40,311 bases of DNA from Fibrobacter sp. (GTDB taxonomy: Bacteria > Fibrobacterota > Fibrobacteria > Fibrobacterales > Fibrobacteraceae): positions 1 through 40,311 of the forward strand of contig NZ_JAFZKX010000025.1 in assembly GCF_017551775.1 (NCBI RefSeq). Reading direction: 5' to 3'. The notes under the pieces are model-generated. The model did not search any database. It saw nothing but the letters and a program-made list of their open reading frames with translations, and was not told where the DNA came from. The translations under genes and the position numbers were made by a program. Below, one piece after another: positions 24,842-33,227 of the stretch. Numbering within the stretch: position 1 is the stretch's first letter; the number at the start of each line of letters is the position of its first letter.

Positions 24842-25819
24842 ATGAAGATTGCAGTTATCGGTGGTGCCGGGTACATCGGATCGCACACGACTAGGGAACT
24901 TCTCGACCGCGGGCACGAAGTCTGCGTGTTCGACAATCTTTCGAGCGGTCTCGAACAGAATTTGTTCCCCGAGGCGGGATTCGTGAAGGGCGATATCCTG
25001 AACCCCGATGAGATTGGCGCGTTTTTGAATAGTTTCAAGCCCGAGGGCCTCGTGCACCTGGCCGCCTTCAAGGCTGCCGGCGAATCGATGATCAATCCCG
25101 AAAAGTACAGTGTGAACAACATAACGGGCTCCATCAACATTTTGAATGCCGCCTCCGCTGCCGGCGTAAAGTACTTCGTGTTTTCGAGTTCCGCCGCCAC
25201 CTATGGCGCCCCGAAGTACCAGCCCGTCGATGAGGAGCACCCGACCGACCCCGAAAATTACTACGGCTACACGAAACTCGCCATCGAAGGATTCCTCAAG
25301 TGGTACGACAAGCTTCGCGGAATCAAGTTCGCGGCGCTCCGCTATTTCAATGCGGCGGGCTACGACGTGAAGGGGCGTATCAACGGGCTCGAGAAGAACC
25401 CGGCGAACCTCATCCCGGTGGTGATGGAAGCCTTGCTCGGTAAGCGCAAGGAACTGCTCGTGTTCGGTAATGACTACGACACTCCCGATGGAACGGGCGT
25501 GCGCGACTACATTCACGTGAACGACCTCGCGATTGGTCACGGGATGGCGTTCGATTACCTGCAGAAGAACAACAAGAGCCTCATCGTGAATCTGGGCGTG
25601 CAGCAGGGAAGTTCCGTGCTCGACGTCATCCACATGGCCGAGAAGGTCAGTGGCCGCAAGTGCCCGTACCGCATCGTGGAACGCCGCCCGGGCGACCCCG
25701 CTTCCCTCGTGGCGAACCCCGCGAAGGCGCACGAAGTCCTTGGCTGGAAGGCGCAATACAGCGATTTGGAAACGCTTCTTGCGACAACTTGGAAGGCCTA
25801 CCTCGCGAACGAAAAGTAA
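24842..25819 (+). CDS. galE: UDP-glucose 4-epimerase
   Basis: Short-chain dehydrogenase fold enzyme interconverting UDP-glucose and UDP-galactose for cell-surface polysaccharides. The Rossmann NAD site is IGGAGYIGSHT near residue 7; the catalytic Tyr141-x3-Lys145 is in NYYGYTKLAIEGF; FSSSAATYG supplies the Ser/Thr. Substrate-site motifs are ALRYFNAAGYD, NLIPVVMEAL and YDTPDGTGVRDYIHVNDLA. At 325 residues the length is standard. AAGGAAGGAAT lies directly before the ATG. It is the last gene of the plus-strand run, with a terminator 25 bp past its stop. Some close relatives also act on UDP-GlcNAc, which cannot be decided here. Confidence 0.95.
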   Translation: MKIAVIGGAGYIGSHTTRELLDRGHEVCVFDNLSSGLEQNLFPEAGFVKGDILNPDEIGAFLNSFKPEGLVHLAAFKAAGESMINPEKYSVNNITGSINILNAASAAGVKYFVFSSSAATYGAPKYQPVDEEHPTDPENYYGYTKLAIEGFLKWYDKLRGIKFAALRYFNAAGYDVKGRINGLEKNPANLIPVVMEALLGKRKELLVFGNDYDTPDGTGVRDYIHVNDLAIGHGMAFDYLQKNNKSLIVNLGVQQGSSVLDVIHMAEKVSGRKCPYRIVERRPGDPASLVANPAKAHEVLGWKAQYSDLETLLATTWKAYLANEK

Positions 25820-25844
25820 TCGGTTCTGGCCGTATAGAAAAATT

Positions 25845-25878
25845 GCCCGCGGGTCTTGCCTGCGGGCGTTTTGTTTTT
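25845..25878. terminator. Bidirectional terminator between galE and the convergent membrane-protein gene
   Basis: GCCCGCGGG (25845-25853) pairs with CCTGCGGGC (25859-25867) around TCTTG, one G-T wobble, then GTTTTGTTTTT. On the minus strand the stem is followed by AATTTTTC, so it can end both transcripts. Confidence 0.88.
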
Positions 25879-27328
25879 AGCTGTTTGCTTTTCCTAGCAG
25901 TTTTTTCGCCTGCGTGGCGAGCAAGTCCTTGTCGTCGAGTTCAATGACCTTCTCTAACCGTTGGCGGCCTTCTTCGGGCTCGATTCCGTAGCGGATTCTG
26001 ATTTCGCCTATGGTGTAGAGCGCACGGCGTGCGATTTTCGGGTCCTTTTCGAGGGCGAGTCCTTTTTCCAGCAGGGAGAGCGCGGCTTCGATGCAACCTC
26101 TGGATTTTGCCGTCCCGCCCCATTCGAGCCACTGCGTGCTGGGAACGTCTATGTACAGGTTCGGGTTCACCATGCGTTCGGCGGTTTTCTTCAGGGTCTC
26201 GTGATCGAGCGGCTGTTCCTGCAGGAGTGCCGTCATTGCCTGGTGCAGGCAGACCTTGGCGGTGTCGAAATTCCCTCTTTGCGCGGCGCTGAATCCTTCG
26301 TCAATCTTTTCGCGTGTCTTTGTACGCCGTTCTGCGGGAATGTTCCTTTGTGCGGTCCGCTGCATGCGGGTTTCCAGCGCGTCCTTGCGCTGTTCGGAAA
26401 GGCTCTTGCGACGCTTGGGCATCTTGATGCCGGCGAGGGCGCCGAGCGCGAAGAACGGGACCGAAGCGAAGGCTACGGGAGCGAATATGCCGGGGTTCAC
26501 GAACCAGTTGGCGGCAAAGTCGAGAACGAGTCCGGAAATAGCCGTGCCGCGGACGAGTTTCGACACGTTGGCTTTGTCACTGTCGAATGCGGTGGCACCG
26601 AGCAGGAAGGCGAGCGCGATACTTGCGCCCATGTAGCGTTCTGTCACGTACGGCTTGAAGAAACTTGTCGAGGTGAGGACGTCGATGACGCACCCGCCGA
26701 AAAGTGCGAGCGCGAAGAACGATGCGGTCGTGATGATGACGCCCCACCTGTCGCAGAGTTTTGCAAATGCGAACAGGAAGAAAATCGCGAACACGATGAA
26801 ACTCGCCCAACTGGGGAAGAGTAACCAGCTGGTGAGCAGCCTTCCGTATTCGCCGTCCTTCGGGATGAATGCCATGGCGTATCGCGGGAACTGGTCCCTG
26901 TAGCTCTTGAGGAACTTGTACAGTTCTTTTTCGAACTGCGCTTCCTTGGGGTATGTCCCGTGCTCTGCGATGTATTCTTCTTTGCCTCCGCCGATTTCCC
27001 ACCATTCACGGAATTCCTTCCGCTTGGACTTGAGGCGTTCTTCGACGTCGAAGGATTTTCCTGCCGAGAGCACGCGTTCGCGGTACTGCTCGAATTCGAC
27101 AGCCCTGGCGGAGTCGTTCACGGGAAGGCCTATTGTCTTGAACCGCGGCACGCCTTCTTCTTGCCACCACTTCTCGAACGAGAGGGCGATGTTCTTTTCG
27201 AGTTCCCTTTGCTGGAATACGGGTGCGAGCGCAGTGACGGCATTGAAAATGCCGATGGCAAGGATTGCTGCGAAGGCTACATAGTGGTGAATCCTGAGGC
27301 GCCTCGTGAATTTCCTTATCCCGTGCAT
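25877..27328 (-). CDS. Membrane protein with rhomboid-like helices and a TPR-like tail, unknown function
   Basis: A 483-residue protein. An N-terminal anchor helix (VAFAAILAIGIFNAVTAL, about 15-35) is followed by a charged helical region to about 150 (EKWWQEEGVPRFK, KEFREWWEIGG). Five to six membrane helices lie at about 160-300: LLFPSWASFIVFAIFFLFAFAKLCDRWG, then YMGASIALAFLLGA, then a last helix FASVPFFALGALAG. The arrangement and GAS segment recall rhomboid proteases, where that Ser is the nucleophile, but the final helix has no histidine at the expected place, so any rhomboid relation would be a pseudoprotease. Residues 310-483 are soluble and helical with TPR-like repeats (KIDEGFSAAQRGNFDTAKVCLHQAM, ALSLLEKGLALEKD). 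GGAGG precedes the ATG; 15 bp after the kinase stop. Confidence 0.55.
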   Translation of the reverse strand: MHGIRKFTRRLRIHHYVAFAAILAIGIFNAVTALAPVFQQRELEKNIALSFEKWWQEEGVPRFKTIGLPVNDSARAVEFEQYRERVLSAGKSFDVEERLKSKRKEFREWWEIGGGKEEYIAEHGTYPKEAQFEKELYKFLKSYRDQFPRYAMAFIPKDGEYGRLLTSWLLFPSWASFIVFAIFFLFAFAKLCDRWGVIITTASFFALALFGGCVIDVLTSTSFFKPYVTERYMGASIALAFLLGATAFDSDKANVSKLVRGTAISGLVLDFAANWFVNPGIFAPVAFASVPFFALGALAGIKMPKRRKSLSEQRKDALETRMQRTAQRNIPAERRTKTREKIDEGFSAAQRGNFDTAKVCLHQAMTALLQEQPLDHETLKKTAERMVNPNLYIDVPSTQWLEWGGTAKSRGCIEAALSLLEKGLALEKDPKIARRALYTIGEIRIRYGIEPEEGRQRLEKVIELDDKDLLATQAKKLLGKANS

Positions 27329-27343
27329 CGTTGCCTCCGTCGT

Positions 27344-28447
27344 TTAGCGTTTGCCGTATTCGCCCAGCTGGTTCCACAGGAAGTCCGTATTCACGTCGCG
27401 GTATCCCTGGGCGTTGACGCGTTCGCGCAGCTTGTGTGCGATGTCGAAAAGGTTCGGACAGTTTTGCATGCGTTCGAAACTGTCGAAGATCGTGAGCCTG
27501 TCTATCCATTGCGCAAGTTCGGGGAACCTGCTGTCGTTGAAGCGGTTCTCGCGTCCTGTCTTCAGGTATTCCAGGTAGCGGTCGGTAATCTTGTGGCCGT
27601 CCTCGATGAAAATGTCCATCGCCTTCGGGAACAGCTTGTAGCCGGTCAGGAACTCGTGCACGATGATTCCGAAACTGAAATAGTCCACCGACGAAGAAAG
27701 GTTCTCGCCCATGATGGCCTGCTCGGGTGCGCTGTAGCACGGGGTGAGCTGTCCGCCGTATTCGTTCACCGTCTCGCGCAGTTTCGCTTGTGCGTAGCCG
27801 AAGTCGCAGATGAGAATCTTGTGGTTGTTCCTGTGAGAGGGGTTCTGGCACAGGAGCAGGTTCTTCGGTTTCAGGTCTTTGTGGATGACCTGGTAGTAGT
27901 GCAGCTGGCTGATCGTGTTGGCGAGGTACGCGATTTGCGCAATTCGCCGGAGCATCTCGTCATCGGTCAGGTTCGTCTTGAAAACGCGGTCGAGCGCGCA
28001 GCCCTTGATGAATTCCATCTTCAGGTACGGGTGCCTTCCCGCGATGCCGCCACCGAGGCTCTGCACGACGCCCTCGATATTGGTGGCGCGTATCAGGTTG
28101 TTGATGCGGATTTCGTCTTGGAAGGCGCTCAGCAGCATATTGAGCCTGTGCAGCCGGTTCTTGCCCGGAGCTGCCCAGTACTTGCAGATCTTGACTACGA
28201 TTTCGCGTTCCCCGTAGTGCTGGTTGTCACCCGGGTGTTGTATCCAGATGTTCGCCCTGTAGAGGTTGTTCGTCCCTTCGAGGGTGAGCGGTTCCAGCAG
28301 CTCGATTTTTTCCATTGCCCCGCTGTGCAAAAATTCGGGGTTCTGGTCGAACCAGCGCTGGTATTCTTCTTTCGTGTACAGCGGACGCAGCGCGAGGTCG
28401 CGCGAAATGCGGTCCAGGGATTCTGCAAGTAGGTTTCTAAGCATCAT
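27344..28447 (-). CDS. Serine/threonine protein kinase (HKD-type)
   Basis: A 367-residue Hanks-type kinase. Catalytic residues visible: Lys86 in EIVVKICKYW (ATP-anchoring Lys), HKDLKPKN with catalytic Asp191 (HKD instead of HRD), CDFG with Asp215 for magnesium, and YSAPEQ as the APE motif near 243. The glycine-rich loop is poor (LEGTNNLYRANIWIQH), so nucleotide binding may be unusual. No membrane segment or sensor domain follows the kinase, so it is probably cytoplasmic. Two adjacent ATGs (28447, 28444) are possible starts; ribosome-binding site weak. It is 43 bp downstream of the LOG-family gene and 15 bp upstream of the rhomboid-like membrane protein. It may phosphorylate that partner; inferred from linkage only. 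Confidence 0.85.
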   Translation of the reverse strand: MMLRNLLAESLDRISRDLALRPLYTKEEYQRWFDQNPEFLHSGAMEKIELLEPLTLEGTNNLYRANIWIQHPGDNQHYGEREIVVKICKYWAAPGKNRLHRLNMLLSAFQDEIRINNLIRATNIEGVVQSLGGGIAGRHPYLKMEFIKGCALDRVFKTNLTDDEMLRRIAQIAYLANTISQLHYYQVIHKDLKPKNLLLCQNPSHRNNHKILICDFGYAQAKLRETVNEYGGQLTPCYSAPEQAIMGENLSSSVDYFSFGIIVHEFLTGYKLFPKAMDIFIEDGHKITDRYLEYLKTGRENRFNDSRFPELAQWIDRLTIFDSFERMQNCPNLFDIAHKLRERVNAQGYRDVNTDFLWNQLGEYGKR

Positions 28448-28490
28448 TCATACTTTGTTTGTTGAACGGCTCAAAAATAAAAATATGCAG

Positions 28491-29315
28491 CTATTTGCGG
28501 TACCATTCGAGGGCGGTTGATTCACTATCCTGCTTTTCCAGGACATCGGTAATAAAATCGAAAGCTTCATCTACGGTGTCGCAGAACTTGAACAGCTTCA
28601 GGTCTTCCTTGTTGATCATTCCGGTCTCGGCGAAGAACTCCCAGTTGAGCGCCTTCTTCCAGAACTTGGAATCGAAAACAACGACGGGCAGTTTCTGGGC
28701 GTACTTGTCGGTCTGGATGAGCGTGAGCATCTCGAACATTTCGTCGAGAGTGCCGAAGCCGCCGGGGAACACCACGAGCGCGCGAGCCTTCTTCAGGAAC
28801 CAGTACTTGCGGATGAAGAAGTAGCGGAACTGCAGGTTGAGCGCGTCGTCCAGGTAGGGATTCGGGTGCTGTTCGAACGGGAGCTTGATGTTGAGGCCGA
28901 TGGAGGGCGTGCCCACGTCGGTCGCACCGCGGTTGCCCGCTTCCATGATGCCCGGTCCGCCGCCGGTCATGATGGCATAGCCTTCGTGGCGCTTGTTGGC
29001 CCACTTGCCGAGTTTCTGCCCGAGTTCACGTGCCGCGTTGTACGATTCGGCGACCTTCTCGAGTCTTGCGAGACGGGCGAGTTCTTTTTTGTCCTTGCAG
29101 CCCTTGCGGCGCTTCTTGATTTCGTCGGGAGGCAGGGTGCGGGCCGAACCGAAGAAAACGATGGTGTTGTCTATATCTTCCTGGTCGAACACTTGCTGTG
29201 GCGCAAAAAATTCAGAAAGGATGCGGAGCGGACGGCCAGCGTCGCTTTCCATGAATTCTTCGTTCAGGTATGCCATTTTGCCGGGGGCCGGATGAAGTTG
29301 CTTTTTCTTAGTCAT
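28491..29315 (-). CDS. LOG-family (lysine decarboxylase-like) nucleotide hydrolase
   Basis: A 274-residue protein with both LOG signatures: MTGGGPGIMEAGNRGA near 115 and PGGFGTLDE at 184-192. IVFFGSARTLPP near 50 begins the Rossmann-like fold. Bacterial LOG proteins release nucleobases from nucleoside 5'-monophosphates (cytokinin-activating in plants); PpnN-type enzymes share the motifs. True lysine decarboxylase activity is not expected. The N-terminal ~45 residues (MTKKKQLHPAPGKMAYLNEE...) extend beyond a minimal LOG domain. AAGGA precedes the ATG. It is first in the minus-strand set with the kinase and rhomboid-like gene. The substrate cannot be read from the sequence. Confidence 0.85.
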   Translation of the reverse strand: MTKKKQLHPAPGKMAYLNEEFMESDAGRPLRILSEFFAPQQVFDQEDIDNTIVFFGSARTLPPDEIKKRRKGCKDKKELARLARLEKVAESYNAARELGQKLGKWANKRHEGYAIMTGGGPGIMEAGNRGATDVGTPSIGLNIKLPFEQHPNPYLDDALNLQFRYFFIRKYWFLKKARALVVFPGGFGTLDEMFEMLTLIQTDKYAQKLPVVVFDSKFWKKALNWEFFAETGMINKEDLKLFKFCDTVDEAFDFITDVLEKQDSESTALEWYRK

Positions 29316-29437
29316 GAGATCAATTCCTTGTGAGATAAATTCCTTGTGTTTCCTATAATATATGTTGCAAAATGCGAAATTGAGAAAAATTTTTCAAAAA
29401 ACGCTTTTTTTGACCGAAAAAACTTTATATTTATCTT

Positions 29438-29650
29438 ATGCTAGTAAAAATTTGGACAGACAGCTTTATCATTACAGGCGAAATCGACACGCTCCGTGAC
29501 GAACGCCTTACCGACTATATCCGCGAAAACAAGGACTTTATCGCCGTGACGCAGGTGAAAGTGAGCGACAGGAACGACAAGGACCTGTTCCGTACGCACT
29601 TCCTCAACGTGAGTACGCGCCACATCGAGATTATATTGCCTGCAGAGTAG
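29438..29650 (+). CDS. Small conserved protein, possibly DUF6812-like
   Basis: A 70-residue beta-rich protein starting MLVKIWTDSFIITGEI and containing DTLRDERLTDYIRENKDF and HFLNVSTRHIEIILP. The layout (beta strand, RLTDYI helix, repeated beta strands) resembles a small domain family seen in many bacteria, DUF6812; no function is known and the match is by eye. There is no Shine-Dalgarno; the ATG lies right behind an AT-rich promoter-like stretch (ACTTTATATTTATC, 29422-29435), so the mRNA may be nearly leaderless. It is followed by its own terminator, so it is monocistronic. It stands divergent from the LOG gene, sharing a 122-bp spacer. Confidence 0.7.
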   Translation: MLVKIWTDSFIITGEIDTLRDERLTDYIRENKDFIAVTQVKVSDRNDKDLFRTHFLNVSTRHIEIILPAE

Positions 29651-29670
29651 AATCCAATCGACATTGTACG

Positions 29671-29708
29671 AAAAAAGCCGTTCCCGAAGGAGCGGCTTGA
29701 ATTTTTTT
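29671..29708. terminator. Terminator between the small protein and the beta-barrel gene
   Basis: AAGCCGTTCC (29675-29684) pairs with GGAGCGGCTT (29689-29698), one T-G wobble, around CGAA, then GAA and seven T. Six A lie before the stem, so it can also serve the minus-strand gene ending at 29722. Confidence 0.9.
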
Positions 29709-29721
29709 GTTTTGGCCTGGA

Positions 29722-30378
29722 TTACAGGAAGAACCAGTGCAGCTGAACCTGAGTCTTGAGACCCACGTCGATTCTGGAGTCAATCAGGTTATGGTCGCCA
29801 TTGACGGGTTCACTGATGTAGTCGAAACCGAGGCCGAGTCTGCCGGTCAGGTAGAAGTGCGAGACCAGGTTCGCGCGGATGCCGGCGAAAGCGTTCAGGG
29901 TTACCTGGTTGCTGTCTTCGCCCCAGTGGCTGAAGAGGAATTCACCGCCGACGGAAATCGGCAGGAGAATTTGCGCAATGAAGTAGTCAAAGCCAACACC
30001 GATTTGAATCTGGGTGTAGTCATCGTTGCGGTCAACTTCGCCTGCGGGGTTCTTGGTTTCGCGGGTGGTCTCACCGTGATGGTACAGGCCGAAGATGGCG
30101 GAAAGTTCCATATCGGGGAAGAGCTTGAACGTCACGAAGAATTTCTGGACACCGTTGTCGTCAATGGCGTCCAGGAGGCTGACACCGAAACCGAGCATTT
30201 CGCCACCGTCTTTTACAGCACTTGTTGAGGTGCTTGCTGAGGGAGCGACAACCTGGGAAGAGGGGGCGCTAGAAGCTGCCGGAGTGTCGTCGTCTTCGTA
30301 TTCGTCGTCGTCATCCTGGGCGTAGCTGTAGCTGCAGAGGGCCAGCGAGGCTAGCAATGTCAAAAAGAATTTTTTCAT
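29722..30378 (-). CDS. Small outer-membrane beta-barrel protein
   Basis: A 218-residue exported protein. A signal peptide (MKKFFLTLLASLALCSYSYAQ) is followed by an acidic stretch (QDDDDEYEDDDTP), a Ser/Ala/Pro/Thr linker to about residue 55, then about 160 residues of alternating beta sequence (FFVTFKLFPDMELSAIFGLY, IQIGVGFDYFIAQILLPISVGGEFLF, FYLTGRLGLGFDYI) ending in LHWFFL. This pattern fits an eight-stranded barrel of the OmpA/OmpW size, although the last residue is Leu rather than Phe. AAGGAG lies 8 nt before the ATG. It is separated by 96 bp from the radical SAM gene and probably has its own promoter. No specific substrate is evident. Confidence 0.7.
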   Translation of the reverse strand: MKKFFLTLLASLALCSYSYAQDDDDEYEDDDTPAASSAPSSQVVAPSASTSTSAVKDGGEMLGFGVSLLDAIDDNGVQKFFVTFKLFPDMELSAIFGLYHHGETTRETKNPAGEVDRNDDYTQIQIGVGFDYFIAQILLPISVGGEFLFSHWGEDSNQVTLNAFAGIRANLVSHFYLTGRLGLGFDYISEPVNGDHNLIDSRIDVGLKTQVQLHWFFL

Positions 30379-30474
30379 TTTGTTAACTCCTTGATAATCA
30401 GATGATGAAAAAATAACCTATCTCTCGCTATCCGTCTATCGATTTTTCGTAAAAAAAAACTATCGTCTTTTTGC

Positions 30475-33054
30475 CTAATCTTGCCATTCCATGCTGATTT
30501 TGGCGATTAGGAAGCGCCTTGAGGCTTCGTCGAGTTTCGCGGGGTCGATTTCCATGCCCAGGAGGCCGGCGTATATCACGAACGGGCTCGCGGTGCAGCC
30601 TTGTTCGTTGCATTTCACCTTCACGAAAAGGGTGCCGCCTGCGATTTCTATGCCGAGCACTTGTTCGTTCAGGTTGATCTCCTGCCCGCGGTGGTTCTTC
30701 ACTATGGGGAGCGTCTTGGCGTTGAATCGTTCCATCAGGTCTTCCGGGATGCTTTCGGGCGTGTGGCGGTACACCATCGCCTTCGGGAAGTGCTTGCTGA
30801 GCTTTTGCTTGAGAGGCTCGATGTTCACGATTTCCATGCCCCGCGGGAACGGCGTGCTCAGCTGCGCCATGAGCGTCGGGAGATTCTCGGGCGAGATGTC
30901 GAGCTTCTGCAGCAATTCCACGCTGATGACTTCGCAGTAGGTTTCGAGCCCGAGGGGGAGCGCGCCCATGTTCGAGATGCGCGGCTTGGGGCTGAAGCCT
31001 TCGCTGAACTTGACGGGAATTCCCGCGCACAGGAACGTACGCTCGAAGAAACTGAGCATGTTCTGGTGGGGCAAGAAGCGGCTGAGTCCCGTTTTCTTGA
31101 AGGTAATCTTGTAGCTGAAACTTTCCGTCTTCTTGGGGCGGCGTTCCTCGACGAGCTTCTTGATTTCTTCGGGTGTGCGGCTCGGGGCCTTGTGGCGCAC
31201 GGGGGCGTCGGCGAGCTTGATTTCGTCGCCGAATCCGGGGATGCCGCACTTTTGGCAGTCGCCCCACTTGCAGTTGGGGACGGGCGCTGAATTCGGGTCG
31301 AACGCCTTTTCCCACTCGCGGCGCAGGTACTGCTTTGTGGTGCCCGCATGGATGAAATCCCACGGGAACACTTCGTCCTTTTCGCGTTCGCGGTACACCC
31401 AGCTGGTGTCGTAGCCGCATTTTTTCCATACCGCGAGCCACTTGTTGAAGTCAAAGCGGTAGGCGTCGCTTTCGAAGAGGATGCCCTGCTTGTACGCTTC
31501 GTAGATGACGGGGCCGAGGCTCCTGTCGCCGCGGCTGTAGACGGCTTCGAGGAAGCTCGTTTCCCAGCTGGCCCAGTTGATTTTTACGTTCGGGTGCTTG
31601 AAGAACTTCTCGCGCACGTAGCGGATGTGCTTGAGCGCGGTTTCCTTGTCCATGAACGGCGCCCACTGGAGGGCCGTAAACGACTTCGGAATCAAAATGC
31701 CGATGCTGACCGCAATCTGGATTCCGCGGTTGTACTTGCGCCCGATCTTCACGAGGTTGAATATGAGGTCGCAGAACGCCTGCATGTCGGCCTCGTTCTC
31801 GGTCGGGAATCCAATCATTGTGTACAACTTAATTTTGTTGAACCCGCTGCTGAAAGCGTGCTCGGCGGCGTCGTACATGTCTTGGTCGCTGATGGTCTTG
31901 TTGATCATCTTGCGAATGCGCTCGGAACCCGTCTCGGGGGCGAACGTGGCGCTGCGGCCGCCCTTGAGGGCGGCAATTTTGCCGGCGAGCGTCTGCCCGA
32001 AACTGTTCACGCGGATGCTGGGCAAGCTCACGTCGACGGTATCGAAGAACGGGTCATCGATGATGGAGTCGGTGAGGGCTTCCACCGGCTTGTAGTCGGC
32101 GGTAGAAAGCGAGAGGAGCCCGAGTTCGCGTTCGCCGGTGGCGCGGATGCCCGCCTTCGCGATGTCCAGCACGTCGTCCGGGTTGAGTTCGCGGCACGGA
32201 CGGTACCAGATGCCGGCCTGGCAGAAGCGGCAACCTTGTGCGCAGCCGCGCATGACTTCCACGCTGAAGCGGTTGTGCACGAGCTGCATGTTCGCGATGA
32301 GGTTCTTGACCGGATAGTCCTTCGGGTCCATCACCGGGATGAACAGGCGGCGGACCCCGTTCGTGGTGGCGTAGGCGCCGGCGGCAGGTTTCGCCGGCAC
32401 AATCGCGCCGAATTTGTTTGTCACGACCGGGCGGAGGCTCGGTACGTACACGCCATCAATTTTGGAGAGGTTCTCGAGTATTTCGGCGCGCTTGAGGCCC
32501 GCCTTGCGGCCTTCGCCTACGCACCGCAGGAATTCAATCATCACCTTCTCGCCGTCGCCAATCATGAAGGCGTCGAAGAAGTCTACGACAGGTTCGGGGT
32601 TTGCCATCGACGGCCCGCCCGCGACGACTATCGGGTCGTTTTCCTGACGGTCCTTTTGCCACACGGGAATGCGGGCCAGTTCAAGCACGTAGGGCACGTT
32701 GGTAAAGTTGAGCTCCGTCTGGAGCGTCATGCCCACCACCTCGAATTCGCGTACCGGCGTGTAGGTCGCGTAGCTGTACAGCGGGATGTCGTACTTCGCC
32801 ATTTCGCGGGCCATGTCGTCCCACGGCGCGAAGGAGACTTCGCACAAAAGGTCGCTTTCCCTGTTTATCACGTGGTACAGGATGCGGATGCCGTTGTTGC
32901 TCATGCCGATTTCGTAGGTGTCCGGGAATACGAACGCCATGCGGGCGAGCATCTGGCTGTGGTCCTTAACCACGGAGTTCGCTTCACCGCCCATGTAGCG
33001 GGCTGGGGATTCTACGGCGGGCAACGCCAAGGCGATTTTTTCGAGAATGGTCAT
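30475..33054 (-). CDS. B12-binding-type radical SAM protein fused to a DUF2344 domain
   Basis: An 859-residue protein joining two modules. Residues 1-620 match the TIGR03960 type: GGEANSVVKDHSQMLARMAFVFPDTYEIGMSNNGIRILYH, VGMTLQTELNFTNV, VVAGGPSMANPEPVVDFFDAFMIGDGEK, and the radical SAM cluster CAQGCRFC (four Cys near 275-282, usual CxxxCxxC spacing), then YRPCRELNPDDV. The tail about 640-859 matches TIGR03936 (DUF2344): SYKITFKKTGLSRFLPHQNMLSFFERTFLCAGIPVKFSEGFSPKPRIS. In other bacteria the two are separate neighbouring genes or fused as here. Reaction unknown; a cluster-bound SAM chemistry is implied. The linker has a CxxCGIPG motif (NCKWGDCQKCGIPGFGDE, near 595). No clear ribosome-binding site; cytoplasmic. 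Confidence 0.9.
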   Translation of the reverse strand: MTILEKIALALPAVESPARYMGGEANSVVKDHSQMLARMAFVFPDTYEIGMSNNGIRILYHVINRESDLLCEVSFAPWDDMAREMAKYDIPLYSYATYTPVREFEVVGMTLQTELNFTNVPYVLELARIPVWQKDRQENDPIVVAGGPSMANPEPVVDFFDAFMIGDGEKVMIEFLRCVGEGRKAGLKRAEILENLSKIDGVYVPSLRPVVTNKFGAIVPAKPAAGAYATTNGVRRLFIPVMDPKDYPVKNLIANMQLVHNRFSVEVMRGCAQGCRFCQAGIWYRPCRELNPDDVLDIAKAGIRATGERELGLLSLSTADYKPVEALTDSIIDDPFFDTVDVSLPSIRVNSFGQTLAGKIAALKGGRSATFAPETGSERIRKMINKTISDQDMYDAAEHAFSSGFNKIKLYTMIGFPTENEADMQAFCDLIFNLVKIGRKYNRGIQIAVSIGILIPKSFTALQWAPFMDKETALKHIRYVREKFFKHPNVKINWASWETSFLEAVYSRGDRSLGPVIYEAYKQGILFESDAYRFDFNKWLAVWKKCGYDTSWVYREREKDEVFPWDFIHAGTTKQYLRREWEKAFDPNSAPVPNCKWGDCQKCGIPGFGDEIKLADAPVRHKAPSRTPEEIKKLVEERRPKKTESFSYKITFKKTGLSRFLPHQNMLSFFERTFLCAGIPVKFSEGFSPKPRISNMGALPLGLETYCEVISVELLQKLDISPENLPTLMAQLSTPFPRGMEIVNIEPLKQKLSKHFPKAMVYRHTPESIPEDLMERFNAKTLPIVKNHRGQEINLNEQVLGIEIAGGTLFVKVKCNEQGCTASPFVIYAGLLGMEIDPAKLDEASRRFLIAKISMEWQD

Positions 33055-33227
33055 AAAATCAAATTTAGGAAAACAAACCCCGGCCGTTACGCCGTGCGGT
33101 CTTGTCCACGTTCAGGGATTGGTCCTGGGGCCGTAAACCTTCCGTTTTTTGCGGTTTTGGGGGCTTTTTTTCAACTATTTTTGGCTCCTTTGGGTACAAA
33201 TTGCGTTTCTTTTGATAAATTTAAGGT

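Noticed and set aside
28866..29333. A 155-codon plus-strand frame opposite the LOG gene
   Set aside because: Antisense shadow; the LOG motifs on the minus strand are decisive.
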